Shown: one piece after another, positions 24,443 to 36,478 of the stretch
Numbering within the stretch: the first letter of the stretch is position 1
Layout: every line of letters starts with the position of its first letter
Assembly: GCA_032719365.1 (NCBI GenBank)
Contig: CM064876.1
Span: forward strand, 56,105,864 to 56,169,863
Direction of reading: 5' to 3'
Source of the DNA: Prinsepia uniflora
Taxonomy: Eukaryota > Streptophyta > Magnoliopsida > Rosales > Rosaceae
Length of the DNA stretch: 64,000 nt
Notes under the pieces: generated by a model
The model's database searches: none
What the model saw: only the letters and a program-made list of their open reading frames with translations
What the model was told of the DNA's origin: nothing
Program-made: the position numbers and the translations under genes

Positions 24443-25194
24443 AATGACCTAGTTGGTTGTAAATCTTTCAAGAAATTATTTTGTACGATCTGTATAAAGA
24501 GGATTACTGGAGATGAATGCTTATCTGAGGCCCAGACCTATGGCTGGAATTGTTGTTTCTGTTGCCCAAGTCTTCTATAGACATTGGCATTGCAATTAGA
24601 GAAAGCAATAGGTGCAGAAGATTTGTACTTTCAAGCTCTGATAGTGATTCAGATAATTCAGATGCACGGACAGGTGGTGCTACCAGGTTTAGTGATATTT
24701 TCCATACTTTTTTCTATGTGAGTTTTTCTTCTCTCTCTCTCAGATTTCTTCCAATGTGTATTACGTACTTAGGTTAATGTGTTTCTAAACATACTTCATC
24801 TTTGTGTCAGTTCTAAGAGAAAGAGAAAGAAGAAAATCCGGAGGATAAATGATAATACCGAATTAGGAGAAGAGACCAAAAGAAAAATTGTGATTGAAAA
24901 GGTACCATCTTTTGCTGATTTGTTATTCAGAACACGCCTTTTAGTACCAAAAATGAGTCATAAAACCATATTCTGTAGGAACGTCAAGAACTCTTGAATT
25001 CTTTGAAAGTAGAATTTTCTGCCAAGTCTAAGTTGAAGAGCTTTGCAAGCTGTAATGGGAATTAATCAGAAGGGGCTAGTGCTGAAGTGCTGGGTGATGC
25101 ATTAGTTGGTTATATAGTGAAGGTTGTAAGAGAGAAAGGTGACGAACCTGTCAAAATTCCTCCAAGCATCTCAGCAAAGTTGAAGGCCCATCGG
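24443..25194 (+). pseudogene. CHR20: ATRX/CHR20-like SNF2 chromatin remodeller, N-terminal relic
   Basis: Three exon-like blocks match the plant ATRX homologue up to the edge of its helicase domain. Block 1 (24443-24686) carries zinc-binding Cys pairs of the ADD-like region (CTIC, CCFCC) and the acidic SSSDSDSDNSDA phrase. Block 2 (24811-24901) reads SKRKRKKKIRR and LGEETKRK. Block 3 (24979-25194) reads EGASAEVLGDA and ISAKLKAHR. GT/AG borders are visible between blocks. It is dead: TAG at 24578, a frameshift before the SSSD phrase, TAA at 25073, and nothing of the helicase after 25194. The functional protein deposits H3.3 and remodels nucleosomes in the nucleus. Family recognition is from memory, without a search. 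Confidence 0.75.
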
Positions 25195-26098
25195 GTTTTT
25201 GTAAATTTCACAACATTCTCTTTTTAGGGAGTTTTCTTTTATGAATTCCATTTAGAGTTTTTACTAAAGCTGAGTGCTCTCAATTCTTTCTTTGTTTTTT
25301 ATTCTTCTTAAAATAAGGTAGTGATTCTTAACCAATGTCGTTGTTTTAGGATTTATGGAGCCATCCCATATCTTCTATACTATTATGGTATGATATGACC
25401 TGATGTGGAAAAATATGATCCAAAGAAGAGAAGATAAGCCTTTTGTTCTTTTTTCTTTCTTTCTTGCTTGATATATAGCTGTTGGATTGCATAGACATGA
25501 GGAAAATATGATCCAAAAAACTAAATTTTGCATCATGCACAGTGGTCAGATCAGAGACATGAGTAACCAGGTGCTGGGAAATAGTGGTGCTTCTGACTCC
25601 TTTTTTCATGTGATTATTTTAGATTATTTATGTCTCGCATTTAATCAAATATGTTTAGTTTCCAAGTGCTGGGAAATAGAGTGCTCAATTTGGTCCCCTA
25701 ACTAAAAGAAGATATATATATATATATATATATATATGTTTATGATTATCGATCAATAATGTTGGGCTTTATATGCTCAATTTGGTGCCCTAACAAAAAG
25801 GAGATAAATATATATGCTCAATTTGCTCCATACTCATTTTGTTGGGCTTTATATATGTTTGATTGATTTTCTTTTTAATATTACAGTGAAAAAAGAGAAC
25901 AACTATACGTAAAAGGAGACCGATGAAATGCGTGGTGAGTGAACAGATTACGTACCGCATGTTTAGGTAGCATATGAAATAACTCGGTGCAATTGAATTG
26001 TCATATACTTATATGTTAATTTTGCCTCTTATTGTTTTGGTTATATCTTGAGAAAGAAGTATTTAGCTATATATCGTTAACTTTACTATGCTATTTTT
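25195..26098. other. No gene; contains an AT microsatellite
   Basis: No further CHR20 exon is recognised after 25194. A (TA)n run of about 25 bases lies near 25712-25736. The rest is AT-rich. Confidence 0.5.
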
Positions 26099-26330
26099 GG
26101 TTTTAGACGACAGTGAAAAATTGTCATCTGATTGAAAAAAAAAAAAAAATAAGTGTTGTGTATGTGAGTGAAAAACAGTCTAATAAGTGTCGTGTGATAT
26201 TATTCAAATAAATGACACTCACATAGACGACAATTATAATCTTATTAGAAAATGACATTTGTGTATCAATTTTTCGAGCACCTGACATCGATTCAAATAT
26301 AAATTTTTTCATTGAATAATAACAAATTCA
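26099..26330. mobile_element. CACTA-like subterminal fragment
   Basis: Short motifs repeat in both orientations: GACGACAGTGAAAAATTGTC, GTGTATGTGAGTG and CACTCACATAGACGAC. This is the layout of subterminal repeats in plant CACTA elements and their derivatives. No CACTA terminus is seen here, so this is a fragment call only. Confidence 0.35.
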
Positions 26331-26793
26331 GCTAACGTGATTCTTTTATTAAATCAACTAAATGCAAAAAAAATATTTGTATATTGCAATCCCAAAATAT
26401 AAGAACTAGCTATATTAGCTATGAAGACTCTGGAAAACTTGAAAATTGTTGGAAAAAACAATAAGCAACCAAATTGAAATAAAGAACGCATTAACAAGCT
26501 TTCTATAGATCCTTCATGTGGATCATAGTTTTCCCAGTCTCTTTTTGGACTTGAAACCTGGTTCTTCAGTTTATCTTACTCTTCATCAGATTTATCCTCA
26601 TGACCAAATTCTCCATTTACTTTATTGTGATCTTCTTCTTCAACAGAGTCATCCTTTGCATTGATAGCATCTCGTTTATTTGCCATATTAGAAAGCCAGC
26701 AGGGCTCCACAACAAACAAAAAAATAATGAAAGATCGAGCAAATCATCAAGATGGGAAAAGCTAATCAAGCTCATAAATGAATCTCACCCGTT
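26331..26793. other. Flank of copia C1, no gene proven
   Basis: A minus-strand reading from 26683 gives a short acidic peptide (MANKRDAINAKDDSVEEED..., 36 residues to a stop near 26577). It has coding-like composition but I do not recognise it. It lies downstream of the TBCD relic in the same strand sense. Confidence 0.3.
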
Positions 26794-27369
26794 AAACTTA
26801 TTGGAAATCAGCAAGCATTCAAAATGGAAGGAATCAGGACCCGGTTTGCCTCCTCTGCACGATCACTGTTCCATTGCTCCAGGTATGTCTTCAATTCTTG
26901 ATCTCTTTAGCTGAGAAAAACGAGACTAGCTCGTATGGTTTTAGGATAGATTGAATATTAGCTTCTTCTCAATTTCTAGGTTCAGATTTATGGAGAAAAA
27001 TGAATTAGGATTTAGAATCAGTTTATGCACTCTAAGTGTTTGTAGAAATGCAACAATGGCTATGAATTTCTGGATTTCACTGAGGCTGAGTATTTCTTCT
27101 CACTCAAGCTCTCACAATCTGTTTTCTCACAGATTCTCTATCTGTCATTCATTTAATTCACGAGTATGATTACATATGCAAAGTTTGCACACACACACAC
27201 ACTCCTCACACACTCACTGTGATCCTACAAAACCGGATTCTCTTACACGTCACATCTTTTTCTTTTAACAAACTCACACACACACAGCACCTATTCTTTC
27301 ATTTAATCCTGGCTTGCTCTCCATGAGTTGACAGGTGTCCCCTGCCAAGTCACTGATCCAGTGGACTGC

Positions 27370-29259
27370 TTATAGTCCAACAACCCCTCCTAAGCTGTTC
27401 ACTGGAACAACTCCTAGGAGTCTCCTTAGGAAATAGAACCTATCTTTAGGTAGGGCTTTAGTGAAGATGTCTGCCACTTGCTCTTCAGTCTTGCAGTACT
27501 GAATGGCAATTTCCCCATTCTGTATGGCATCCCTGATATAATGCCATTTCCTGTGTATGTGCTTTGTCTTCTGATGAAAGACAGGGTTCTTTGCCATGGC
27601 TATTGCTGACTTGTTGTCACATAGCATAGGTGTGGCTTCTGTTTGACCTTCTCCTAGATCACCAAGCACATATCTTAGCCACACGGCTTGTGTAGTTGCC
27701 TCAGAGGCACTCACATACTCTGCCTCTACTGTAGAAAGTGCAACACTATCTTGCTTAACTGAGGCCCAAGAGAAAATGCCATTGCCAAATGTAAAGGCAT
27801 ATCCAGAAGTGCTCTTCATGTCATCCAAAGAACCTCCCCAATCACTGTCACAGTAGCCAAACAGAGTAGCTGAACTTCCTTTCTTGTAGCATATCCCATA
27901 ATCAAGTGTACCCTGAACATATCTGAGCACTCTCTTAGCTGTCCCATAGTGTATCTTCGTAGGGTTATGCATAAACCTTGACAATAGGCTTGCTGCATAC
28001 ATTAGATCAGGCCTAGTTGCAGTTAGATAGAGTAAGCTTCCTACTATCTGCATGTATTGCTGCTCATCTGCAGCTTCACTACCATCATTTCTGTGTAGTT
28101 TCTCTCCAGTAGCCAGAGGTATGCTCACTGGTTTGCAATCTTTTAGCCCAAACTTGTTCAGCAAAGTCAAAGCATATTTCTTCTGATGTATGAACATTCC
28201 TTCCTTGGTTTGTATCACTCCCATCCCTAGGAAGTGATGCAGCAGTCCTAGGTCAGTCATCTCATATTTCCTCATCATGTCCTTCTTGAACTCTTCCATT
28301 AAATCTGCACTATCTCCAGTGTACACAATATCATCCACATAGATGGCTACAATCAAAGTTCCTTCATTTTCCTTGACCTTTAGATACAGTGTAGCCTCAC
28401 TTGTACTCCTCTCAAATCCACACTTCAGCAAGTAGGTGTCAATCTCTTCATACCATGCTCTTGGGGCTTGTTTCAAACCATAAAGAGCCTTCTTTAACCT
28501 GTAGACCCAATCTGCATTCTTGTGAGTCTCAAATCCCTCAGGTTGCTCAACATAAACTTCCTCCTTAAGTACTCCATTCAGGAATGCTGATTTCACATCC
28601 AATTGAAACAATTCCCATTCCTTTTGAGCTGCTAAAGCCACAAGAAGTCTGATTGTGTCAAGTCTTGCTACAGGTGCAAAAGTCTCATTAAAATCCACTC
28701 CTGGCTTCTGTGAATATCCTTTAGCAACCAGTCTGGCCTTGTACTTCTGCACAGAACCATCTAGGTTCAGTTTTGTCTTGTACACCCACTTGACCCCTAT
28801 CACTGGTTTAGTTGCAGGCCTTTTCACAAGTTCCCACGTCTCATTCTTCTCTATCATTTGTATTTCTGCCTCCATAGCTTCCTTCCAGGAATGCTCTTTG
28901 ACAGCTTCTTCGAAATTCTCAGGCTCAATCATACTCATGTGACATCTAGCATAGATATCACTGAGATCCCTCATCCTCACAGGTGTATTCTGACCTGCAG
29001 AATCACTTGATTCACTTTCTAATGAGGGGCTGGAAACTAAATTGGCCCCTGTTCCATTAGCAGAAACTGTAGTCTCAGGTTCAGTGTAAAAACCACCTGA
29101 ACTGAAACTAAAAAATCCAGGACCTGAAAGTTCCTTCTGCTTCTTCCAATCCCAGTGTCCTTCTTCATCAAATATTACACTTCTTGAGACCACAACCTTA
29201 TTAGTTTCCAAATTGAAAACCCTGTATCCCTTCTCACAGCTTCCATAGCCAACAAACAC
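27370..29259 (-). pseudogene. C1 reverse transcriptase-RNase H segment
   Basis: About 629 codons are open. Visible RT motifs are WVYKTKLNLDGS, KARLVAKGYSQ, QLDVKSAFLNG, LYGLKQAPRAW and the catalytic YVDD in VAIYVDDIVYTG. RNase H follows with YCDSDWGG, STVEAEYVSASEA and the C-terminal ADIFTKALP. The frame ends inside the 3' LTR at 27370. All catalytic residues appear intact, but the segment cannot be made as part of Gag-Pol because of the upstream breaks. The ORF begins at GTG after the TGA, which is not a true start. Confidence 0.93.
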
Positions 29260-30429
29260 TCATTTACTGATTGAGTCATCCAGCTTCTGTCTGGTTTGCT
29301 TAGGGACATGAATGTAACACATAGAGCCAAACACCTTTAGATGAGATACTCCTGGTCTCCTTCCTGTGAACTTCTCAAATGGAGTCTTATCTTGTACAGC
29401 TTTGGTAGGACACCTATTCAGCAAATACACAGCAGTGTTTACTGCTTCTCCCCAAAAAACATAAGTCATGTGCTTGCTGTGAAGCATTGACTTTGCCATT
29501 TCTACAATGGTCCTATTCTTCCTCTCAGCAACCCCATTCTGTTGAGGAGAATAGGCCACTGTAAGTTGTCTTTCAATTCCAGTTTCATCAAGCATCTTCT
29601 GAAAATCTGAAGACAGATATTCACCTCCTCTGTCACTTCTCAATTTCTTTATCTGAAACCCACTCTGAAGCTCTATCATGACCTTGAACTTTTTGAACAC
29701 ATTTAGTACTCCTGATTTGTGTCTCAGAAAATATACCCAAGTCATCCTAGTGTAGTCATCAGTAAATGTGAGAAAATACAGATTTCCTCCCATGGTCTCA
29801 GTTTGCATTGGACCACACACGTCAGTGTGAATAAGTTCCAGTGGAGAGGATGCTCTCCAGGCTCCTCCTGTGTCAAAGGAACTCACATGGTGCTTTCCTG
29901 CAATGCACCCTTCACAAAGTTCTCTTTCTCCTTGTAAGCTTGGCAATCCTATCACCATATCCTTTTGTTTCAGTAATTTAAGGCTAGAAAAGTTTAAGTG
30001 ACCAAACCTTCTATGCCATAAATCAGAAACTTCCTTTGTCTCAGCCTTCCTTGCCTCTGCACCTTCTATTTCAGCAACTTTTGCATTTCTGTCAGCAGGA
30101 CTCACATAATCCAGTGAGAGTTTGAAGCATCTGCTCCCTGTCATAGGAACCATTGCTATTCTTTGCTTCAAGGTGTCATCCTCATAAATCTCAGCAGACC
30201 GATTTCCAAACACCAAACTGTATCCATGCTCCACCATCTGTCCCACACTTAGTAAATTCTCATCTAAGCCAGGTACCAACATAACTTCTCTGATATGCTT
30301 GATGCCCTGATCTGTCTGCACTTGTAGAGAACCCTTCCCAGCAACTTGAACTAAATCTCCTGTGCCCATCTTGACTTTCACATTCAAATTTCTGTCTATG
30401 TGAGTCAGTAGAGACTCATGTCCAGTCAT
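29260..30429 (-). pseudogene. C1 protease-integrase segment
   Basis: The protease active-site region begins upstream of the listed start (WYLDSGCSNHMTG spans the start at 30429). A GAG-pre-integrase zinc region follows (LWHRRFGHLNFSSL, then CEGCIAGK), then the integrase core with HTDVCGPM, FTDDYTRMTWVYFL and YSPQQNGVAERKNRT. These hold the D, D and E residues of the DDE site. It ends at TGA 29260-29262 within the linker to RT, a change explainable as CGA to TGA. Integrase would insert the DNA copy into the host genome in the nucleus. Confidence 0.9.
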
Positions 30430-30480
30430 ATGATTGCTGCATCCACTGTCTAGGTACCAGATTGCTTTGTCTTTCTCAAT

Positions 30481-31546
30481 TTAGGCTGAGTGACAAGCAT
30501 AGAACATGCTTCCCTCTGCTTCTTCCGCTTTCTGTGCAAAAACAGAACCAGGCTGCTTCCCTGGGCAGTCTCTAGCCATGTGCCCCAGCTTGGAACACTT
30601 GAAACATTTCACTTTTCCTCCATTAATCCAGCAGTCACCCCAATGATATCTGCTACAGGTTTTGCAGAATATCTTGGTAACCTCTCCTCTTTGAGTCTCA
30701 AACGACTTGTCCTGCCTGGTAGGCTCTTTGCCTTTGTACCTGTCATTCTTGTCACTTCTCCAGGATTCACTCTTGTCACTCTTCCAGGATTCATTCTTGT
30801 CATTCTTCCAGGATCCATTCCTGTCAGTTTTCCAAGGTTTGTACCCTGGTTTGTTCTGTGGTCTTTTCTGTTTCCATGAAGATGAACTAGGCTGGGATCT
30901 GTTTCCGATGCTCATGCTTGAGAAAGCCTTTTCTACTTTCTTTTCATTATGCATTTCCATCCTCTGGTCAAATGCTCTAATTGAAGCAGTTATGCTTTCA
31001 ACATCTATCTGATCTAAATCTCTAGTTTCCTCAAGAATAGAGACAATTGAATCATAATCCTTAGTTAGGCTTATTAGGATCTTTTGAGAGAGTCTCTTCT
31101 CCATAGGACTTCATCTGATTCACAATCCCTAGCAGCCTAGATATGTACACTGAAAAGGTCTCCTCCTGTTTCATTCGTGTGTACTCAAAATCTCTACGTA
31201 GGGATTGTAATTTGATAGCTCTTACCTTAGGATCTCCTCTGAATTCTTTCTTCAGAATCTCCCAAGCTTGCTTTGCACCTTCCTCGTTTGAGATCCTAGG
31301 GAAAATCTCTTCTGAAACTGCATTCTGGATCAGGTTAAGTGCTTTGGCATTCTTGATCAAGTCTGCAGGACTTACATCAGACTCAATCTCCTCATCATCA
31401 CTATCATATTTAGTCTCTGGTAGTCCTTGTTGCACCACAGACCATAGATCACAGGCCTTTAATGCAGTTTTCATCTTAATGCACCAGAAATCATAGTTTA
31501 CTCCTGTGAACACAGGTATTCTTGGCTCACCACCAGATCCAACCAT
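30481..31546 (-). pseudogene. C1 gag, frameshifted
   Basis: Gag forms the particle and binds element RNA. The first frame (31546 to 31061) starts MVGSGGEPRIPVF and includes the copia gag core (YDFWCIKMKTAL, then FEYTRMKQEETFSVYISRL). A frameshift near 31085 moves reading to the second frame (31104 to 30481). That frame holds a Lys/Asp-rich linker with repeated WK(S/N)DK(S/N) units and a CCHC knuckle, CFKCSKLGHMARDC. A TAA at 30481-30483 then cuts it from protease, where related elements read through. The stop can be explained by CAA to TAA. Confidence 0.9.
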
Positions 31547-31653
31547 TTCAGCCGTGTTGCCGTGAAGTGAAAGAAATCGTCAAGCAATCACTCACAGACC
31601 AGCTACAGATCACTCCTCACAGTAGAACGCCCCAGATGCAGCAGATCTTCACT

Positions 31654-31665
31654 GCTCTGATACCA
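31654..31665 (-). other. Primer binding site of C1
   Basis: The minus strand reads TGGTATCAGAGC, complementary to the 3' end of initiator tRNA-Met. It starts immediately after the 5' LTR end. Confidence 0.9.
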
Positions 31666-33090
31666 TATTGGAAATCAGCAAGCATTCAAAATGGAAGGAA
31701 TCAGGACCCAGTTTGCCTCCTCTGTACGATCACTGTTCCATTGCTCCAGGTATGTCTTCAATTCTTGATCTCTTTAGCTGGGAAAAACGAGACTAGCTCG
31801 TATGGTTTTAGGATAGATTGAATATTAGCTTCTTCTCAATTTCTAGGTTCAGATTTATGGAGAAAAATGAATTAGGATTTAGAATCAGTTTATGCACTCT
31901 AAGTGTTTGTAGAAATGCAACAATGGCTATGAATTTCTGGATTTCACTGAGGCTGAGTATTTCTTCTCACTCAAGCTCTCACAATCTGTTTTCTCACAGA
32001 TTCTCTATCTGTCATTCATTTAATTCACGAGTATGATTACATATGCAAAGTTTGCACACACACACTCCTCACACACTCACTGTGATCCTACAAAACCGGA
32101 TTCTCTTACACGTCACATCTTTTTCTTTTAAAAAACTCACACACACACAACACCTATTCTTTTATTTAATCCTGGCTTGCTCTCCACGAGTTGACAGGTG
32201 TCCCCTACCAAGTCACTGATCCAGTGGACTGCTTATAGTCCAACAAAACTTACCGTATATCTCAATCCAGTAAGTAACATCTCAATAATCTCTTCTATGA
32301 CTTATGGAACATCCATTTCTTCATTTTATGGAATTGGTTCAGAGGTCAGATCCATAGAATTTAAAGCATAATTGCTTCCTCCAATTTTCAGATGCAGACA
32401 AAGTAATGTTCTCCCCGAGTGAGCGTGTTTTTTCCTGCATCATAATAAGTATATGGCATCATAATAAGTATATTCCTAAGGCAAGAGAGAGCCTGAGAGA
32501 GACAACTATATATTCAAAACATATCAGGGTTTCTTTGCAAAGACCACTAATCCACTGTAATCCTCAATTAAGTCAATGCACGGAAAGAAAAAGAAATTTT
32601 GGTCATTCATCAAATCCAAAGAATTGCTTAATGTGTGAGCCCACTTGAAAATTTTGTACTTCTAGCTGTAGAATGAGATCTAAAATTTGAATTCTCACAT
32701 ACTCTAAAAAGCATATATAGTAACACTAAAAAGTTCTAAGAAAAGAAATACACATATTTGGAAAGAACAATACCAGATGGTAGGACATAAAATTGGAATG
32801 CAAAAGGAAAAATATTCCATTTGAAATGAAATAGAGATGCACGTTGTGAGATATCATCATGAGGTTTTGAGTGAGTGTAGTTCTTGAGAGGAAGAAGTGA
32901 AGTGAGGAGGAAGAAGAGTAGAGGAAGAAGAGTAGAATCTGTCTTAGATTGATTACCGTCATATTCAATGGAACAGTGTGCTACACATATATACTGCAGT
33001 ACAGCAAGTAACAGAATTAACAACCTCTAACTAACTTCTACTGTAGGTGGCACGTCATACATGGAATAGGATAACTCCTAACACCTCCCC

Positions 33091-35223
33091 TCAATTTGAT
33101 GGTTCCAATGTCAAATTGAAAGAGTGAACCTGAAACAAGTCTTCTGGTAAGGCTTTGGTGAGTATGTCTGCAACCTGGTCAGCAGAGGAAACATGTTGAA
33201 TGTCCAAGTCCCCTCGAACAACTTTCTCTCTAACAAAATGATAGTTAATTTCGATGTGCTTGGCTCTCGAGTGAAAGGTTGGATTTGCAGAAAGACTGGT
33301 CGCAGATGTGCTGTCACAGTGGATGAGGCGAGCCTTGAGTAGGGGAACACGAAGAGTGTATAGCAGTTGTCTGATCCAAGATATTTCAACAGAGGTGATA
33401 GCCAAAGCACGGTATTCTGCTTCTGTGCTTGACCTGGAAACAGTTGTCTGTTTCTTGGATGACCAGGAAATCGGGTTTGAACCAAGGTAAACCACTAAGC
33501 CAGTTGTAGACCTTCTATCATTGGGATGCCCTGCCCAATCGGCATCAGTATAGGCTTCAAGGCTGAGGGAACCAGTCTGGTAGACCAATCCATGTGTAGG
33601 GGTGCTCTTGAGGAACCTGAGAATCCTCTTCACGGCCATGTAGTGAGTCTCACATGGGGACTGCATGTATTGACAGACTTGGTTGACAGAAAATGCTATG
33701 TCAGGCCTTGTAAATGTGAGATATTGGAGTGCCCCAACGATGCTCCTGTAAGTCTGAGGGTTAGTGCAGAGAGGACCATCATTTTTTCTTAATCTAGTCC
33801 CTGGAGCAAAGGGTGTGTCAACTGGGCTACAAGATGTCATTTCTGACTTGGAAAGCAAGTCTGAAACATATTGGGACTGAGTAAGGATCAGGCTTGTGTT
33901 GGTGCGGGTAATCTGGATACCAAGGAAATAGTGCAGATCCCCTAAGTCTTTCATGTCAAATTCATTGGTGAGGGCAGTTATAACCTCCTGGATGGCAGAA
34001 TCTGATGAACCTGTGAGGATGATATCATCCACATACAGGAGCAGAATGACAATGGCAGTTGAATTTTGTTTGACAAACAAAGAGGAATCTGACCAGGTGG
34101 ACTCAAACCCCAGACCAGGTAAGAAACCAGTAAACTTCTCATTCCATGCCCTTGGAGCTTGCTTCAAACCATATAAGGACTTCTTGAGGGAGCAAACAGG
34201 ATCAGAGGGACCAGCCACCTCAAACCGGGGGGGTTGCATCATATACACTTCCTCCTTGAGTTCCCCATGCACAAATGCATTTTTGACATCAAGCTATTTG
34301 AGTTTCCAATTGAACTGAGCAGCTAGAGCCAGGACCAATCTGACTGTGGTTGGTTTTACAACAGGGCTAAATGTCTCACCATAATCTAGACCAGCCTCCT
34401 GACTGAAACCCTTAGCTACCAGTCTTGCTTTATACCTGGCTATAGTTCCATCAGCATTCCTCTTGATCTTGTAAACCCACTTGCAGCCAACCAGGTTCCT
34501 GTTGGGTGGGAGAGAGACTACAGTCCATGTGTTCTGAGTGAGTAAGGCACTTATCTCTTCCTGCATTGCTTGCTGCCAGACAGGAACAGAAGCTGCTTCC
34601 TTGTAGGAGGTAGGCTCAGTAGTGGACATATTGATTTCACTCTTTGGATGTAGACAGTGGAAGGCTTTCCTCTTGGAGATCCCATTTTTGGAGCGGGTCT
34701 GCATAGGGTGCACGTTGATCCCACTAATGGGTAGAACTACCTGAAGCAACTGAGGTTCAAAACTGGACGCACCCGATGGAGAACCAGAAACCAGAAAGTC
34801 AGGTGATTCAGCAGGACCAGGAATGTTTGTACCACTGTGTGTATCAGGTGAACCAGTGGGGAAGGATTGTCCTGAGGGAGCTTGTTGAGTAGCAGATGGG
34901 GAAGGCACATGAATCACAGGAACTGAACTGGAAGGAGCACTGAAGGACTGAGGACAGATAGGGAAGAAGCAGGCAGGTGGATTGAAGCTGGTGTGTGACT
35001 GGGATGAGGATGGTAACCTGGAATTAGAAACAAGAGTCTGATAGGGGAAATCAGTTTCATTAAACAAGACGTGTCTGGACACCAGGATTCTAGAGGATAT
35101 AGGATCAAGACAAAATGTACCCTTTCTGTTGTTGAGCATAACCAAGGAATACATATTTAGTTGTTTTAGGTTGAAGTTTATTGAGATTATAGGGTTTAAG
35201 AGAAGGGAAACAAGCACATCCAA
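33091..35223 (-). pseudogene. C2 linker, reverse transcriptase and RNase H
   Basis: After a Ser/Pro-rich linker, RT begins (WVYKIKRNADGTIARYKAR) and is broken by TAG at 34294-34296 exactly before LDVKNAFVHG, where relatives have Gln. RT goes on with KSLYGLKQAPRAWNE and the catalytic YVDD in LLLYVDDIILTG. RNase H has AYTDADWAGHP, STEAEYRALA and ADILTKALPE, ending at TGA 33091-33093 next to the purine tract. Catalytic residues are otherwise intact. Confidence 0.92.
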
Positions 35224-36460
35224 AAATCCTAAGATGATTCAGGTCAGGTAAGGTGCCATATAGCTTTTCAAAGGGGGACTGCATGTTTAGGTTAGAACAA
35301 GGCATCCTGTTAATAAGGTAAACAGAAGAGGTACATGCATAGAACCAAAATTTGGGAGGTATGTGTGCAGTATGTAATAGGGTCACAGTGGTTTCAACTA
35401 CATGCCTATGCTTTCTTTCTGCAAGCCCATTTTTTTCAGGGGTATAAGGACATGAAGTTTGGTGTGTGATTCCTTTGGATAGCATGAATTGTGTTAGTTT
35501 AGTGTTGAGGTATTCCCCTCCATTATCATACTGAAAAACCTTTATGGAAGAAGTAAAAGTATTCACAATATAGGCATAGAAGTGCACAAAGATGGAACAG
35601 AAGTCAGATTTATTTTTCATAGGAAAAATCCAAGTAAACCTGGTACATTCATCTATAAGATTGACATAGTACCTAAACCCTTCTACTGATCTAACTGGTG
35701 CTGGACTCCAGACATCTGAGTGTATGACTTCAAAAGGAACAACAGACTTGGATGCAGGAAAACTAAAAGGAAGTTTGGAAAACTTGCCCTGAAGACAAAA
35801 TTCACAGATAGTGGAACTAGGTTCTGGTGAGACAGAAATATGTGACTTATTTAGAGATATTGAGACAATTTCATTTGAGGGGTGGCCAAGTCTTTGATGC
35901 CAAACCTGGGAGTCAACTTTCTTGCATAGAAGAGCTAGGCTAGGTGAAGGATTAGGTCTTTCTGGGATTGGAAAGGGTAGTCGAGCAGGAATTTGGTAAA
36001 GCCCCTCATTACTCAGTCCTTTGTACAACACTGTTCCTGTGATCCTGTCCTGTAGTATAAAACACAACTCATCAAAGATAAACCTACAGTTATTGTCCTT
36101 GCAAAAACAGTGAACTGAAAGTAGGTTCTGAGAAATCTGTGGCACATGAAGGACTTGTTTCAGTTTGAAACACTGAGTTGTAGGACTGTGTGTAATAAGT
36201 GATGAGTTCCCTGTGTGTGATATTTGCAAACCTGTGCCACCTGCTGTGAGAATAGAGTCACTTGTAGTGGAAGGTGTCATCATGGACAATTGGGAGACAT
36301 CTGCTGTCATATGTGCAGAGGCACCAGTATCTGCAATCCAGTAATCCTGTGACTGTGGACTTTGTTGAGTAGGGAAGGACTGTGAGGCTGACATTGCTAT
36401 TAAGGTTGGGGGAGGGGGTGCACCTTGATATGAGTAATTTCCCATTTGATAACAGTTCAC
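35105..36460 (-). pseudogene. C2 protease-integrase segment
   Basis: The protease motif WIADTGASAHMT is followed by the GAG-pre-integrase region (VWHQRLGHPSNEI, CEFCLQGK). The integrase core has HSDVWSPAPV, IDECTRFTWIFPM, FQYDNGGEYL and YTPEKNGLAERKHR, with the DDE residues present. The frame closes at 35105 because of an extra base near 35115-35120. The true reading continues in the frame of the next segment (CLDPISSRILVSRHV). Confidence 0.9.
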
Positions 36461-36478
36461 TGCCGTGTGGCCATATCT

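Larger units (their letters stand above)
26799..32245 (-). mobile_element. Ty1/copia retrotransposon C1, complete but coding-defective
   Basis: A 5447-bp element lies between perfect AAACT duplications (26794-26798 and 32246-32250). The 3' LTR is 26799-27382 and the 5' LTR 31666-32245. They differ by about eight substitutions and two short indels in CA repeats, so the insertion is fairly young. The primer site TGGTATCAGAGC (31654-31665 on minus) abuts the 5' LTR. The purine tract AGGAGGGGT precedes the 3' LTR. Coding order on minus is gag, protease, integrase, RT, RNase H, as in Ty1/copia. Coding is broken by one frameshift and two stops. The LTR ends are TGTTGG and CCAATA, an imperfect pair present in both copies. 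It sits in an intron of the TBCD relic. Confidence 0.95.

Noticed and set aside
33526..34318. Plus-strand ORFs across C1 and C2
   Set aside because: They are antisense shadows of the copia pol frames.
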